Origin: JAZMZS01 sp045586105
GTDB lineage: Bacteria; Bacillota; Clostridia; Oscillospirales; CAG-272
DNA: 23,306 nt
Direction: 5' to 3'
Assembly (NCBI GenBank): GCA_045586105.1
Contig: JAZMZS010000244.1
Location: forward strand, 1 to 23,306
Shown here: positions 9,221 through 17,710 of the stretch, one piece after another
Layout of the letters: each line of letters opens with the position of its first letter
Position numbering within the stretch: the stretch's first letter is position 1
Notes under the pieces: generated by a model
Databases searched by the model: none
What the model was told of the DNA's origin: nothing
Seen by the model: the letters and a program-made list of their open reading frames with translations, nothing else
Made by a program: the position numbers and the translations under genes

Positions 9221-9868
9221 TTATTGATTATTCAGCTTTATCTTTGGAAGCTTCCAATGAAATCTTGCTGCGAGCATACGAATAAGCAACACCGACAAGA
9301 CCGAAATTATAGTTGCTGTAACGGTATGATCCAATATAACACCCAACAGGTAGTAAAGCACACATCCCGCCACCGAAGCCAACGCGTACACGTGTTTAGT
9401 CAATATATACGGCTTTTCATTGACAAGAACGTCGCGAAGCACACCGCCGCCGACCCCCGTAATGACCCCGGCAAACAGGATCGCTACAAGGTTACATCCT
9501 TTTAATTGAGCATGCTCAACTCCGCTGACGGTAAAAACAGCAAGACCGAGAGCGTCGAATATAATGCTTATGTGCTCAAGCCTCTCTCTGAAGGACTCGA
9601 AGCGTTCAGCATTGACGTATGCAATGACAAACACGATAGCTGCGGTTACTACTGCGGCTATCAGAAATTCAAATGAAGAAAACACGATCGGCGGTACGTT
9701 ACCGATCATTACATCCCTCATGATTCCGCCTCCTGTTGCCGTGATACTTCCAACCACGAGAACTCCAAAGAAATCAAGACCTGCCGCTATAGCAACGAGA
9801 GCTCCCGAGGCTGAAAAAACTATAGTTCCGATCCATTCTATTATTGTCAGTATGATTCCTCCGAGCAT
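9221..9868 (-). CDS. TRIC/UPF0126 family membrane channel
   Basis: A bacterial relative of trimeric intracellular cation channels, thought to conduct monovalent cations; the role in bacteria is unsettled. The 215 aa protein has about seven membrane segments and the family's internal duplication: each half carries a GGG plus RDV motif (TGGGIMRDVMIGNVPP near 45-60, GVGGGVLRDVLVNEKP near 138-153). GGGAGG a few bases upstream supports the ATG at 9868. An overlapping ATG four bases upstream is in another frame. A promoter with 17-bp spacing lies directly ahead, so it is its own transcription unit. Confidence 0.93.
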   Translation of the reverse strand: MLGGIILTIIEWIGTIVFSASGALVAIAAGLDFFGVLVVGSITATGGGIMRDVMIGNVPPIVFSSFEFLIAAVVTAAIVFVIAYVNAERFESFRERLEHISIIFDALGLAVFTVSGVEHAQLKGCNLVAILFAGVITGVGGGVLRDVLVNEKPYILTKHVYALASVAGCVLYYLLGVILDHTVTATIISVLSVLLIRMLAARFHWKLPKIKLNNQ

Positions 9869-9897
9869 ACATACCGCCTCCCTTGTATTTCAATAAC

Positions 9898-9926
9898 ATT
9901 TTATACTTATTTAGCTCCCAATGCAA
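9898..9926 (-). promoter_or_regulatory. Sigma-A promoter for the TRIC-family gene
   Basis: Read on the minus strand, TTGCAT (9921-9926) and TAAAAT (9898-9903) have a 17-bp spacer, about 30 bp ahead of the start at 9868. Confidence 0.65.
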
Positions 9927-9951
9927 TAGAGTTGAATCAAAATACCAAACA

Positions 9952-9984
9952 AAAAACTGCACGAACGATATTCGTACAGTTTTT
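9952..9984 (-). terminator. Terminator after the GtaA-like gene
   Basis: Read on the minus strand, AAAAACTG, a mismatched base and ACGAA pair with TTCGT, a mismatched base and CAGTTTTT across a 5-nt loop, followed by further T residues. It begins 4 bp after the stop of the gene at 9989. Confidence 0.85.
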
Positions 9985-9988
9985 AATG

Positions 9989-11866
9989 TCATATCATATT
10001 TATGTAAAGACCACCTGTTACGCTTCTTGCCTGGAAAGAGTGATGTATAGATGTCTTCGTGCAATACCAGTCTGAAAGAGGAACTCTGTCGTAGGATTCA
10101 CTAATCATCTTGACCATGCTTGCGCATACCATATCAAAGTATTCCTTGTCATCGTTTAAACGTGTAGACCACATGAGCCAGTCGATCTTGGTGTAATCAG
10201 CTCTCGAGTCAAGCGGAATGCCGTAATCATTCATTTTAGTCTTGTAAAGCTCTATCTCCGCATTTTTAACTTCATCCGAGAAGATACGATAACCGAGAAG
10301 ATTGTCCCATACCATATTATACTTGAGCGACCAGGTGTCTTCCTTGTCAAACACAAGACGTGTTCCCTGCTCCGCCTTTGCATCGACCTCCCAGCGCTTT
10401 GCGTACTCGCGGGCAATATCCATATATTTCTCCTCGCCCGAAAGATCGGCAAAGGCTACAATGCCGAGGATCGCCTTGACAGAAAGATTACAGTTATGAG
10501 CAAGATGACCTGCAAAGTCATCGGTGCAAAGCTGGTTACCGGGATCGTAACCGAAATCAACGAGATATTGAGTCCACTGACGCATAAGCACGCGGTTCTC
10601 CTCGAAGAATTCATTGTTCTTGCCGTACTTCTTGTACGCCGCAAGACAAAGCATCATGTTGCCCGCTTCTTCGACAGGCATCTGCTTGTCAATGTTATTT
10701 GTATGATAGAACTGTCCGCTCGCAATAGGGTATCTTCCTACATCGTGAGGAGTAAAGGGATACTTCCATGCAGAAGACTCAGCGTACTTTACGATAGGTC
10801 TGAGCATTGCAATAACGAGCTCGGGGTTATACTTAAGGAACAAAGGAATAGAAGGATAGGTAACGTCAAGAGTGCCGATACAGCCGTTTGAGTGGTTCTC
10901 CTTAGAAAGGAAGATAAGATTACCGTCGTTATCTTCTATCAGTTTGTGCGCAGATATAGTCTGTCTGTAAGCAAGTGTAACGATATCCTTGTAGTCTTCA
11001 CCGAGCTTCTCTGCTTCCTCTGTAAGCGATGCGTCAAAGGAACGGCATAGCTCTTTTATCTCCGAATACTCAGCCTTAGCCGCTTCTACCATATCACCAA
11101 AGCAGTCAAAGCATTTTGTGTAATACTCCTCCATAGGCTCGTTGAAATATTCGATAGGGTATATCTCATCATAAGCAAGAGTGATCACACCCTCAGGTTC
11201 ATTCTTGCTTACCGCAAGATATGGCCTTTCAGTTGATGCATTGAATCTTCTTGTAATTGCGGGTCTTGTGTAAGGCTCCACAGTAGTAACGAAAGCCGAG
11301 GTGTCGCAAAGATGCAGATATCCCCAATCTATAAGCAAATGATCGCCGGAATAAGCCAGCGGATTCTGAACAGTATTACCAACACAGAGAGAATAGGGGG
11401 TCTTTATAAATTCGACTTCTCTGTCTGTATCGTTAATACAGCACTCTGCGGATATACCGAAGAAAAACTCAACTCCGCCCTCAACACCGTCAAAACGCTC
11501 GACCTTGTATTCGACATAGCTTACGGGACGTGCAAGAATATCGAGCCTGTCAAGAAGCAGAGGTGTTGTAAATTCAAGTGTTAATCTTGCCTTCGTGTTC
11601 TCAAAAACGTATATAGTTGAAAGCGGGGTCACATCTACCGACTTCTGAACGAAGCGTTTGGTAGAATTATATCTGTTAGTGCCTCTCTTATCAAATGCAC
11701 AAATAGGATAAGAGACACCGTCAAGCTTTACAGCGACAAAGATCGGAGAGGGTATCCCCGTCCAGTGCTTGGTCTCGGAATGATCGAGCTTGTCGGTAAA
11801 GGACCAGACAGAGAAAAATGGATCAACGGTTATAAGGGGGTATGCAACAGGTCTGAAATCTTTCAT
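9989..11866 (-). CDS. GtaA-like protein (DUF4965/DUF5127/DUF1793)
   Basis: A 625 aa protein of the glutaminase A-like family, whose founder is the fungal enzyme GtaA. The N-terminus (RPVAYPLITVDPFFSVWSF, with TKHWTG soon after) is the characteristic family start. The central part (about 330-560) reads like the helical-hairpin barrel, with TLDVTYPSIPLFL and HDVGRYP motifs. No signal peptide is visible, so it is probably cytoplasmic, unlike the secreted fungal enzyme. Bacterial members lack firm biochemistry and their fold resembles (alpha/alpha)6 glycosidases, so a carbohydrate substrate is possible. AAGGAG nine bases ahead supports the ATG at 11866. It has its own promoter and terminator. Confidence 0.85.
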   Translation of the reverse strand: MKDFRPVAYPLITVDPFFSVWSFTDKLDHSETKHWTGIPSPIFVAVKLDGVSYPICAFDKRGTNRYNSTKRFVQKSVDVTPLSTIYVFENTKARLTLEFTTPLLLDRLDILARPVSYVEYKVERFDGVEGGVEFFFGISAECCINDTDREVEFIKTPYSLCVGNTVQNPLAYSGDHLLIDWGYLHLCDTSAFVTTVEPYTRPAITRRFNASTERPYLAVSKNEPEGVITLAYDEIYPIEYFNEPMEEYYTKCFDCFGDMVEAAKAEYSEIKELCRSFDASLTEEAEKLGEDYKDIVTLAYRQTISAHKLIEDNDGNLIFLSKENHSNGCIGTLDVTYPSIPLFLKYNPELVIAMLRPIVKYAESSAWKYPFTPHDVGRYPIASGQFYHTNNIDKQMPVEEAGNMMLCLAAYKKYGKNNEFFEENRVLMRQWTQYLVDFGYDPGNQLCTDDFAGHLAHNCNLSVKAILGIVAFADLSGEEKYMDIAREYAKRWEVDAKAEQGTRLVFDKEDTWSLKYNMVWDNLLGYRIFSDEVKNAEIELYKTKMNDYGIPLDSRADYTKIDWLMWSTRLNDDKEYFDMVCASMVKMISESYDRVPLSDWYCTKTSIHHSFQARSVTGGLYINMI

Positions 11867-11898
11867 AGAGTTTGCTCCTTGCAGTTTATTTCTACATT

Positions 11899-11927
11899 AT
11901 TATAACTAAAGCTAACAAAAAAATCAA
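11899..11927 (-). promoter_or_regulatory. Sigma-A promoter for the GtaA-like gene, overlapping a terminator
   Basis: On the minus strand TTGATT (11922-11927) and TATAAT (11899-11904) are 17 bp apart. The -35 box lies inside the stem/T-tract of the preceding gene's terminator, so the two signals share sequence. Confidence 0.7.
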
Positions 11928-11958
11928 TGCGTAAGAGAGAATTACGCATTGATTTTTT
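11918..11958 (-). terminator. Terminator after the XRE regulator gene
   Basis: A perfect 17-bp inverted repeat (11918-11934 with 11942-11958) around a 7-nt loop, with A and T runs at the two ends. It stands 43 bp past the stop of the regulator gene at 12002. Confidence 0.88.
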
Positions 11959-12001
11959 GTATTATCTTACAAAATTTATACCACATCTTCATAGACCGCA
12001 T

Positions 12002-13000
12002 TTATCCGAACATTGAAGAAAGCCTTTCGTCGTCAAGTATTGCCGAAAAGGCTTTTTCTCGCTTGCAGATATGACTTATCTGCAAAACAAGAGAAGAAGT
12101 ACCGTCGCGCTCAGCATCAAGCTTGTCAAATATCGGAGCCGTAAATGAACGCACCTCACTATCGTCCTTTTCACGGGCGAGAGAGAATGCACAAGAGAGA
12201 GCTTCGACAGACTTTTCGTAATTATCCTGCTTTGCATATATTCTTGCACGGTGAACGTAGACCATGCTAAGATAGTCGTAAAGCCAAACGTAATTCCCGT
12301 CGGGTATTACGGCTTTTATAATTCTTTCCTCGGCATCGAGAAAATCCGGTTCCTCACACTGAAGCTCACTCAGTAAGTCCATAAGCTTCTTTGAAATTAA
12401 CTGCTGCTTGTGACGTCTTAGCTCCTCACCCTTAAGAATGAATTTCAGCAGTCTCTGCGGATCCTTGGTCTTATATGCATATTCAAGGGCAAGGTCATGC
12501 TCTTCCCTTGCTGAATATATTCGGGCAAGGGCACTAAGCAAAGAATCGTCGTTAGGAAATTTTGAAAGAGCAAAAAGAGCGTTTCCTGCGCTGTCCAAAA
12601 GCAGGTCTGCACGCTTTTGTACATTATCTTCATCAAGTGCGGCACGGTATTTGTCGATCACTCTGCGGTAGGCAAACGTATAGTCGTCGGGATATTCTTT
12701 GAGTGCCTGTTCATCGATCTCGATCAGCTTGTATATGCTCTCCGAACCTCCTTCGTACTTGCAGCACGTCAGCTGCCACTTGCGGTTAAGTTCATTATAT
12801 CTATCCTTATAATCGAGCAAGGTATCCGTCGAAACCTTCAATATCCGCGCAAGAGGAACTATCAGAGAAACGTCGGGATACCCCACTCCCCGCTCCCACT
12901 TGGAGACCGCTTGAGTTGACACTCCAAGCGCCTCGGCAAGCCCGCTCTGAGTGAGAGAGTGCTCTTTCCTTTTAGTTTTAATTACATCACCTAAATTCAT
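12002..13000 (-). CDS. XRE-family transcriptional regulator with helical repeat region
   Basis: A predicted DNA-binding regulator of 332 aa. Residues 1-65 form a Cro/CI-type helix-turn-helix (LTQSGLAEALGVSTQAVSKWERG followed by PLARILKVSTDTLLD). The rest (about 80-320) is alpha-helical with alternating aromatic and Ala/Leu spacing like TPR repeats, a common effector-sensing arrangement in Firmicutes. A longer reading frame runs up to 13072, but GAGGTGAT lies right before the ATG at 13000, and a promoter -10 box falls at 13019-13024, so the longer form is unlikely. A small membrane protein gene lies just upstream on the same strand. The ligand and targets are unknown. Confidence 0.88.
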   Translation of the reverse strand: MNLGDVIKTKRKEHSLTQSGLAEALGVSTQAVSKWERGVGYPDVSLIVPLARILKVSTDTLLDYKDRYNELNRKWQLTCCKYEGGSESIYKLIEIDEQALKEYPDDYTFAYRRVIDKYRAALDEDNVQKRADLLLDSAGNALFALSKFPNDDSLLSALARIYSAREEHDLALEYAYKTKDPQRLLKFILKGEELRRHKQQLISKKLMDLLSELQCEEPDFLDAEERIIKAVIPDGNYVWLYDYLSMVYVHRARIYAKQDNYEKSVEALSCAFSLAREKDDSEVRSFTAPIFDKLDAERDGTSSLVLQISHICKREKAFSAILDDERLSSMFG

Positions 13001-13018
13001 GCACATCACCTCGGTTAT

Positions 13019-13047
13019 ATTGTAGGATAATATTGCCGCTAAGTAAA
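13019..13047 (-). promoter_or_regulatory. Sigma-A promoter for the XRE regulator gene
   Basis: On the minus strand TTTACT (13042-13047) and TACAAT (13019-13024) have a 17-bp spacer, about 20 bp ahead of the chosen start at 13000. This supports the shorter protein. Confidence 0.6.
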
Positions 13048-13096
13048 GAAACCGATAAGCCAAACAAATCAACCGCAGGTTGAATCATCCCGTTTA

Positions 13097-13648
13097 TCAT
13101 CGGAACTTTTTGTACCACTTTTTATGCAGCAATAACGTGACGGCAACATAGACCGTATTTGTAGCTAAGCAAGAAAATGCAAAGCCAAACAACAATTCAA
13201 GTGGCAACGGTAATCCGTCAAACAACGAGAAAAACGAGTACATCGGAGTGTAGATCAAAAACAGAGATCTGAACAGTCTAACGTTCAAAAGCTCATCGGT
13301 CAGAATTGCAAGTAACGCGGCAATTACGATCGAAGTAATAATTATAAAAACAGGCTTTTCTCTCGCAATTATCTTTTTAATGTCTTCTTTTACCGAATAC
13401 CTCGTACCCTCCGGAAAATCCTCCCAAAACAGCTTTTCGCCTTTCAGATTCTTTTTGTACTGAAGCATGATAAGGATCAAGCTGAATATCGCGGCGAGAA
13501 CGACGGATAACACGAGATTGGCTAACCAAACAATCGGAATTGCGGCAATAGGAGCGATAAGCACGGTTGCGAAGGTAACGTATATAAACAGGCACAAAAA
13601 CGATGCAAGCGTTATCTTAAGAAATAACCAAAGATATTCTTTGTTCAT
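13097..13648 (-). CDS. Hypothetical membrane protein
   Basis: An unrecognised 183 aa protein with about four hydrophobic segments: two close together near 7-60, one near 98-117, and one near 150-172. Between the second and third lies a charged cytoplasmic-type stretch (KKNLKGEKLFWEDFPEG). The C-terminus is basic (HKKWYKKFR). GGGAGA upstream supports the ATG at 13648, and a consensus-like promoter lies about 110 bp ahead. The XRE regulator gene follows on the same strand 96 bp later with its own promoter. No function can be assigned. Confidence 0.7.
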   Translation of the reverse strand: MNKEYLWLFLKITLASFLCLFIYVTFATVLIAPIAAIPIVWLANLVLSVVLAAIFSLILIMLQYKKNLKGEKLFWEDFPEGTRYSVKEDIKKIIAREKPVFIIITSIVIAALLAILTDELLNVRLFRSLFLIYTPMYSFFSLFDGLPLPLELLFGFAFSCLATNTVYVAVTLLLHKKWYKKFR

Positions 13649-13758
13649 ACTAATCTCCCGATAATAAAATTAGCAAAGCTCTGATGGTGTATTTTTATTT
13701 ATAAACGAATTTCAGTTGTTCTTCCGATTCCATCCCATGCACCGTTGTTCTGTATACG

Positions 13759-13787
13759 ATTATAACGAAACGCAATCAGCATTTCAA
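13759..13787 (-). promoter_or_regulatory. Strong sigma-A promoter for the hypothetical membrane protein gene
   Basis: On the minus strand TTGAAA (13782-13787) and TATAAT (13759-13764) are 17 bp apart. The implied 5' leader of roughly 100 nt shows no strong structure by eye. Confidence 0.7.
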
Positions 13788-13829
13788 CGAATTATAAAAA
13801 CTACTTATTCTCAGACAACAGAATTTTAA

Positions 13830-14402
13830 TTACGGATAAACGTCCTCAAGACCGCAATTATGGCAGGCACCGTCTTCGTAATGAAGTAACCTTCCGCACT
13901 GCGGGCACACGGCAGGTTTAGGAGTTCGATTAGTTATGACAGGATAAGGAAGATAAGAGATCAACATTACCTCGTCGTCTTTCTTATAAGAAAGATATGC
14001 GTCTCTGTCGGGAATCGGCACCGTGATGATCTTGTCTTCATCCACGGAAATATACAAAGTGAAATTTACCTTAGCACGATGGTTATACCTTATGCCTCTG
14101 CCGCGATTTCCTCCGCCCGATATGCTTCTGTCGATATATTTATCGATATCACAAAACAGTATTTTTCCGCTCCTGTTTTTATAAGTCATGGCACGAATGT
14201 CATGGCGTAGATAGCGCCATACAAGGAAAACCAACAACGGCTCAAGCACAAAAGCGAGAACAACACCGTCTCTGCCGCTCAAAATGCATATAAAGGCGAC
14301 GGCTATCTGCGCAAAAACGCAAAATGTCAGCCATAGGTAAATCCTTTGCTTTCTTTCTTGTATCCTTTTATACATAAAACTCGATACTCTGTATTCTGAC
14401 AT
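13830..14402 (-). CDS. Membrane protein with C-terminal zinc ribbon
   Basis: An unrecognised 190 aa protein. Two membrane segments (about 22-42 and 46-64) are followed by a soluble beta-rich region containing a Gly-rich turn (SGGGNRGRG near 94-102). At the C-terminus two CxxC pairs (CPQC and CHNC, about residues 165-183) form a rubredoxin-like zinc ribbon. AAGGAAG upstream supports the ATG at 14402. It is the last of three co-directional membrane protein genes with gaps of 25 bp or less, so it is probably in one operon with them and with the flotillin group upstream. Function unknown. Confidence 0.72.
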   Translation of the reverse strand: MSEYRVSSFMYKRIQERKQRIYLWLTFCVFAQIAVAFICILSGRDGVVLAFVLEPLLVFLVWRYLRHDIRAMTYKNRSGKILFCDIDKYIDRSISGGGNRGRGIRYNHRAKVNFTLYISVDEDKIITVPIPDRDAYLSYKKDDEVMLISYLPYPVITNRTPKPAVCPQCGRLLHYEDGACHNCGLEDVYP

Positions 14403-14427
14403 ATTACTTCCTTTGCAATTGGTAATT

Positions 14428-14937
14428 TTAAAAGTTATGTAAGTTCTGCCTTTCTTTTCTTCGTTTCATACTTCCAACAATATATCCTACGATCATTGAT
14501 GGTATAAAAGGTACTGTCACAAGTACAAGAGTGATAAACATAAAACCGCCGTGTTCTCTTGCCATTTCTTTTATATTTAATCCTTGAAGATCTCCCAGAT
14601 GTTGTGACAGTTCATATACATGAGTTGCAGCACCGGTATAATAGCGAAGTATAACCGTTATAATTATATACACAACTACTCCACAGACAATCTGAACAAC
14701 CGTCATCTTGTTGATTAGTGACTTTCCCTCAGGGCTTTCGCTATATCCATGTTTTATCATACCAAAATAAAGCATAACCATAGATGAAATTATACAAATT
14801 ACACTTGATACAATATCAGATGTTCTTTCAGAATTGAATAGTAATCGTACAGGGTTGGTCAAAATAACCATAACCAACAGTCCGAAATATGCGGCAGCAA
14901 TTACCATTAAAACATATTTTAGCAAAGATTTAACCAT
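14428..14937 (-). CDS. Hypothetical four-helix membrane protein
   Basis: An unrecognised protein of about 169 aa with four hydrophobic segments and a short basic tail (GSMKRRKERQ). A TTG-initiated frame extends to 14964 and would overlap the previous gene, but GGAGGAG stands directly before the ATG at 14937. That start leaves a 16-bp gap to the preceding stop. It sits between two other membrane proteins in the same run. No function is suggested by the sequence. Confidence 0.68.
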   Translation of the reverse strand: MVKSLLKYVLMVIAAAYFGLLVMVILTNPVRLLFNSERTSDIVSSVICIISSMVMLYFGMIKHGYSESPEGKSLINKMTVVQIVCGVVVYIIITVILRYYTGAATHVYELSQHLGDLQGLNIKEMAREHGGFMFITLVLVTVPFIPSMIVGYIVGSMKRRKERQNLHNF

Positions 14938-14953
14938 ATACTCCTCCATATAT

Positions 14954-16150
14954 CTATCTGTCAAGCGTATTTCTGTCTATAGCGTTTACGAGTGCTGTAG
15001 CTGAGTAGACCTTATACTCCCTTACTCTGTCGCCGTTATCTATAAGCTCCGATTTCCCCTTTTCAGAGGCGTAGAGCATTTTGGGGATGGGATTTATAAC
15101 AAGGAGTTTTTTTAAGTCAGAGTCAAACGAGTACCTAAAGTACTTGTTTATTCTGAAAAGCTCCGTCTTTTTTATTCTTATTATTCTGGTATTTGCCCCT
15201 ATGCCTTCTTCATAAAAGGTCATTGGGCGCAGGCGGTGTTTTGAACACAGCAGCTTGCAGGCGTACGTTTTTCCGTCTTTTTCAAATTCGAAATTATATT
15301 CATTGTAATTTTTGAATAAAGACGCATACGGATGCCTGATCTCTGACAGAGAGCATCTGTGTTCCTCGCATTTCTTTTTTAGCTGTTTAATGAATTTTTT
15401 TCGCTTGAGCAATGCGTTTATATTACGAAAGAAAAACGGTATTATAACGAGCACGACAAGCAGAGTCATCAAGGTATTGAAAGAACGTCTATTAAAGTTG
15501 ATAATGTTGAGCACAAGAGTCGTCCATACAGCGTTTGCGGCTACGATAAACAAACTCCCTCCGATAAAATATGCCGCAAAAAGTATTAGGGATTTTTTAA
15601 GATAATTTTTGTAGGTATAATCGAAGCGTTTGTACCTTGTCAATAAAACATCCTCATTCCAAAAATTCATAGCACTGATCATAGCCCTGATCGCCACGGC
15701 AACAAATACTGCACCAATCAAAGGAAAGGAAGTAAGCTTCTCAAGTATGCTTACGTTGCTACCAAACAAAACCGGTGTGATAGGAAACCATATACCGAGA
15801 GGAATTATCCAGTACAAAACCGCAACTGCACCGGCAGAATATACAAGCTTTCTGTATTCTCCGAAAAAGCGGAGTTTGTCCGAAAAAGTTTCTATGAGCT
15901 CATGTTCTGCCATATACCGTTCTCTCATTTCTGTGTCAAAGAGAACGGCATATCTGACAATAGAGAAAAAAGCAAGAAGAACTATGATCAATCCCGCGAA
16001 CAGAGTAATATACGGAGCACTGACCACGCGATCTCCCTCGAACTGCGTACCAACAGCCGCAGCGGACGGAACCAAACATATTAACAAAAACAGCAATATC
16101 CTGAGTATACTGCGCACTGATACCGCCATTATCCTTATAACTTTTTCCAT
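14954..16150 (-). CDS. Hypothetical polytopic membrane protein with soluble C-terminal domain
   Basis: An unrecognised protein of about 398 aa. The first 260 residues hold roughly six membrane segments. A Lys/Arg-rich stretch (RKKFIKQLKKKCEEH) marks the inner face, and about 130 soluble residues follow. A TTG start four codons upstream is possible, but GGGTGG is suitably spaced for the ATG at 16150. The gene lies 78 bp downstream of flotillin, separated by a perfect hairpin at 16178-16215, so it is either a read-through partner or the start of a separate unit. The soluble tail could interact with flotillin or NfeD partners; that is only a guess from position. Confidence 0.7.
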   Translation of the reverse strand: MEKVIRIMAVSVRSILRILLFLLICLVPSAAAVGTQFEGDRVVSAPYITLFAGLIIVLLAFFSIVRYAVLFDTEMRERYMAEHELIETFSDKLRFFGEYRKLVYSAGAVAVLYWIIPLGIWFPITPVLFGSNVSILEKLTSFPLIGAVFVAVAIRAMISAMNFWNEDVLLTRYKRFDYTYKNYLKKSLILFAAYFIGGSLFIVAANAVWTTLVLNIINFNRRSFNTLMTLLVVLVIIPFFFRNINALLKRKKFIKQLKKKCEEHRCSLSEIRHPYASLFKNYNEYNFEFEKDGKTYACKLLCSKHRLRPMTFYEEGIGANTRIIRIKKTELFRINKYFRYSFDSDLKKLLVINPIPKMLYASEKGKSELIDNGDRVREYKVYSATALVNAIDRNTLDR

Positions 16151-16177
16151 ATTGCCACCCAATGTTATTTGTGATTC

Positions 16178-16215
16178 TTATAAAGGGGGTATAATCGCGT
16201 ATACCCCCTTTATAA
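16178..16215 (-). terminator. Perfect 16-bp hairpin between flotillin and the next gene
   Basis: TTATAAAGGGGGTATA (16178-16193) and its exact complement (16200-16215) enclose a 6-nt loop. It begins 14 bp past the flotillin stop. The U-tract is confined to the stem end (CTTTATAA), so it may be a partial terminator, a processing site or an mRNA-stabilising hairpin that sets lower expression for the genes beyond. Confidence 0.6.
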
Positions 16216-16228
16216 CTCTTTAGTTTTC

Positions 16229-17659
16229 TTAAGAATTGGTAGATTCTTGCGTGGTATCAAAGGGAACGTCCGTCTCCTGCGAATCAGATACGGGTGCCTC
16301 TATCTGCTCCTGCTTCTTACCGAGCATTTCGGGAAGAGAGAGACCCGCCATTCCAAATACCTCGTCAAGAGGAGGAACGCTCTTCATAAGACCCGAGATA
16401 AAATCTGCGGTGGAATTCTTGCCGTCAGTTCCGGTTCCCTTGTCCCAGACCGTGACCTTATCGATCTTGATGTTCTTAACAGCCTCGACCTGAACACGCA
16501 TGAGGTCTTCAAGCTTATCTGCGATCATGAGCTTAAGCGCCGCATTGGCATCGCCGCCGGCACTCTTTACGATCTCGGCAAAACCTGCAGCCTGCTTGCG
16601 GAGGATCTCCTCCATACCTTTTGCTTCGGCAGCCATCTTAGCGTAAATAGCGTCAGCTTCACCCTGCGCCTTACGTCTCATCTGCTCAGCCTCAGCTTCA
16701 GCCGCAAGCTCGATCTCACGCTTCTTGATCTCTGCCTTTACGATAACGTCTGCTTCAAGCGTTGCCTGTTCCTTTACTCTACGTGCTTCTTCTGCAGCCT
16801 TCTCTGCGGAATATGCTTCTTCGAGTGCTTTTGCTGCCTGGATCTTTTCTGCAGAGGTTGCAATTCTCTGTGCTTCTGCTTCTTTTTCACGAAGGGCAGC
16901 CTCAGACATTGCTATCTGCATCTTAGCCTCATTCTCACCCTTGATAGCGATAGAGTCAGCCTCGGAGACCTTGATACGCTGATCCATGCGTGCGTTTGCT
17001 TCACCTACCGAACCGTCACGGTCCTTCTCTGCAACGCTCTTCTTAGCGTCGTTGATAGCCTTAGCCGCCGCTTCCTTACCGAGTGCGGTTATATATCCGG
17101 ACTCATCGGTAATATCCGTTACATTGACGTTGATGAGGCGAAGACCGATCTTCTTAAGCTCCGTTTCAACGTTACGGCTGACCGCAACGAGGAACTTATC
17201 TCTGTCGGTGTTGATCTCCTCGATATCCATCGTCGCGATGATAAGACGAAGCTGACCGAATATGATATCCTTGGAAAGCTCCTGGATCTCTGAAAGCTTA
17301 AGTCCGAGAAGTCTCTCTGCCGCATTCTGCATAACGCCCTGCTCGGTCGAAATACCAACGGTAAAACGCGAGGGAACGTCGATTCGAATGTTCTGACGCG
17401 AAAGCGCATTTCTCAAGTCAACCTGAATAGAAATAGGTGTCAGATCAAGAAATGCGAATGACTGAATTACAGGCCATACAAAGGTAGCACCACCGTGAAT
17501 ACACTTTGCGCTTCTGTTCGTTCCGTCTTTGTTTTTGCCTATGTTACCGTAAATGACCATTACCTTGTCAGAGGGGCAGCGCTTATAATGAGCGAAGAAC
17601 CAAATGACGATCATCAAAAGTACAAGTGCGACAACACATGCAATAATAATAGGACCCAT
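16229..17659 (-). CDS. Flotillin-like SPFH/band 7 protein
   Basis: A scaffold protein of bacterial membrane microdomains, 476 aa, of the YuaG/FloT type. A single N-terminal membrane segment (about 3-23) precedes the SPFH domain (about 28-195). A long Ala/Glu-rich coiled coil (about 195-360) with repeated EA pairs follows, the flotillin hallmark. The C-terminus is acidic and Ser/Thr-rich. AGGAGG upstream supports the ATG at 17659. As in B. subtilis yuaF-yuaG, an NfeD-like gene lies upstream, here with one extra membrane protein between them. A 348 aa open frame on the opposite strand is a shadow of the coiled-coil composition. Confidence 0.93.
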   Translation of the reverse strand: MGPIIIACVVALVLLMIVIWFFAHYKRCPSDKVMVIYGNIGKNKDGTNRSAKCIHGGATFVWPVIQSFAFLDLTPISIQVDLRNALSRQNIRIDVPSRFTVGISTEQGVMQNAAERLLGLKLSEIQELSKDIIFGQLRLIIATMDIEEINTDRDKFLVAVSRNVETELKKIGLRLINVNVTDITDESGYITALGKEAAAKAINDAKKSVAEKDRDGSVGEANARMDQRIKVSEADSIAIKGENEAKMQIAMSEAALREKEAEAQRIATSAEKIQAAKALEEAYSAEKAAEEARRVKEQATLEADVIVKAEIKKREIELAAEAEAEQMRRKAQGEADAIYAKMAAEAKGMEEILRKQAAGFAEIVKSAGGDANAALKLMIADKLEDLMRVQVEAVKNIKIDKVTVWDKGTGTDGKNSTADFISGLMKSVPPLDEVFGMAGLSLPEMLGKKQEQIEAPVSDSQETDVPFDTTQESTNS

Positions 17660-17710
17660 AATTTTTCCTCCTGTGAAAATAAAAATGTATAATAAATTTA
17701 ATTTTATTCC

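Noticed and set aside
16247..17293. 348-residue open frame opposite flotillin
   Set aside because: Cys/Leu-rich antisense shadow of the Ala/Glu coiled coil codons, without start signals.
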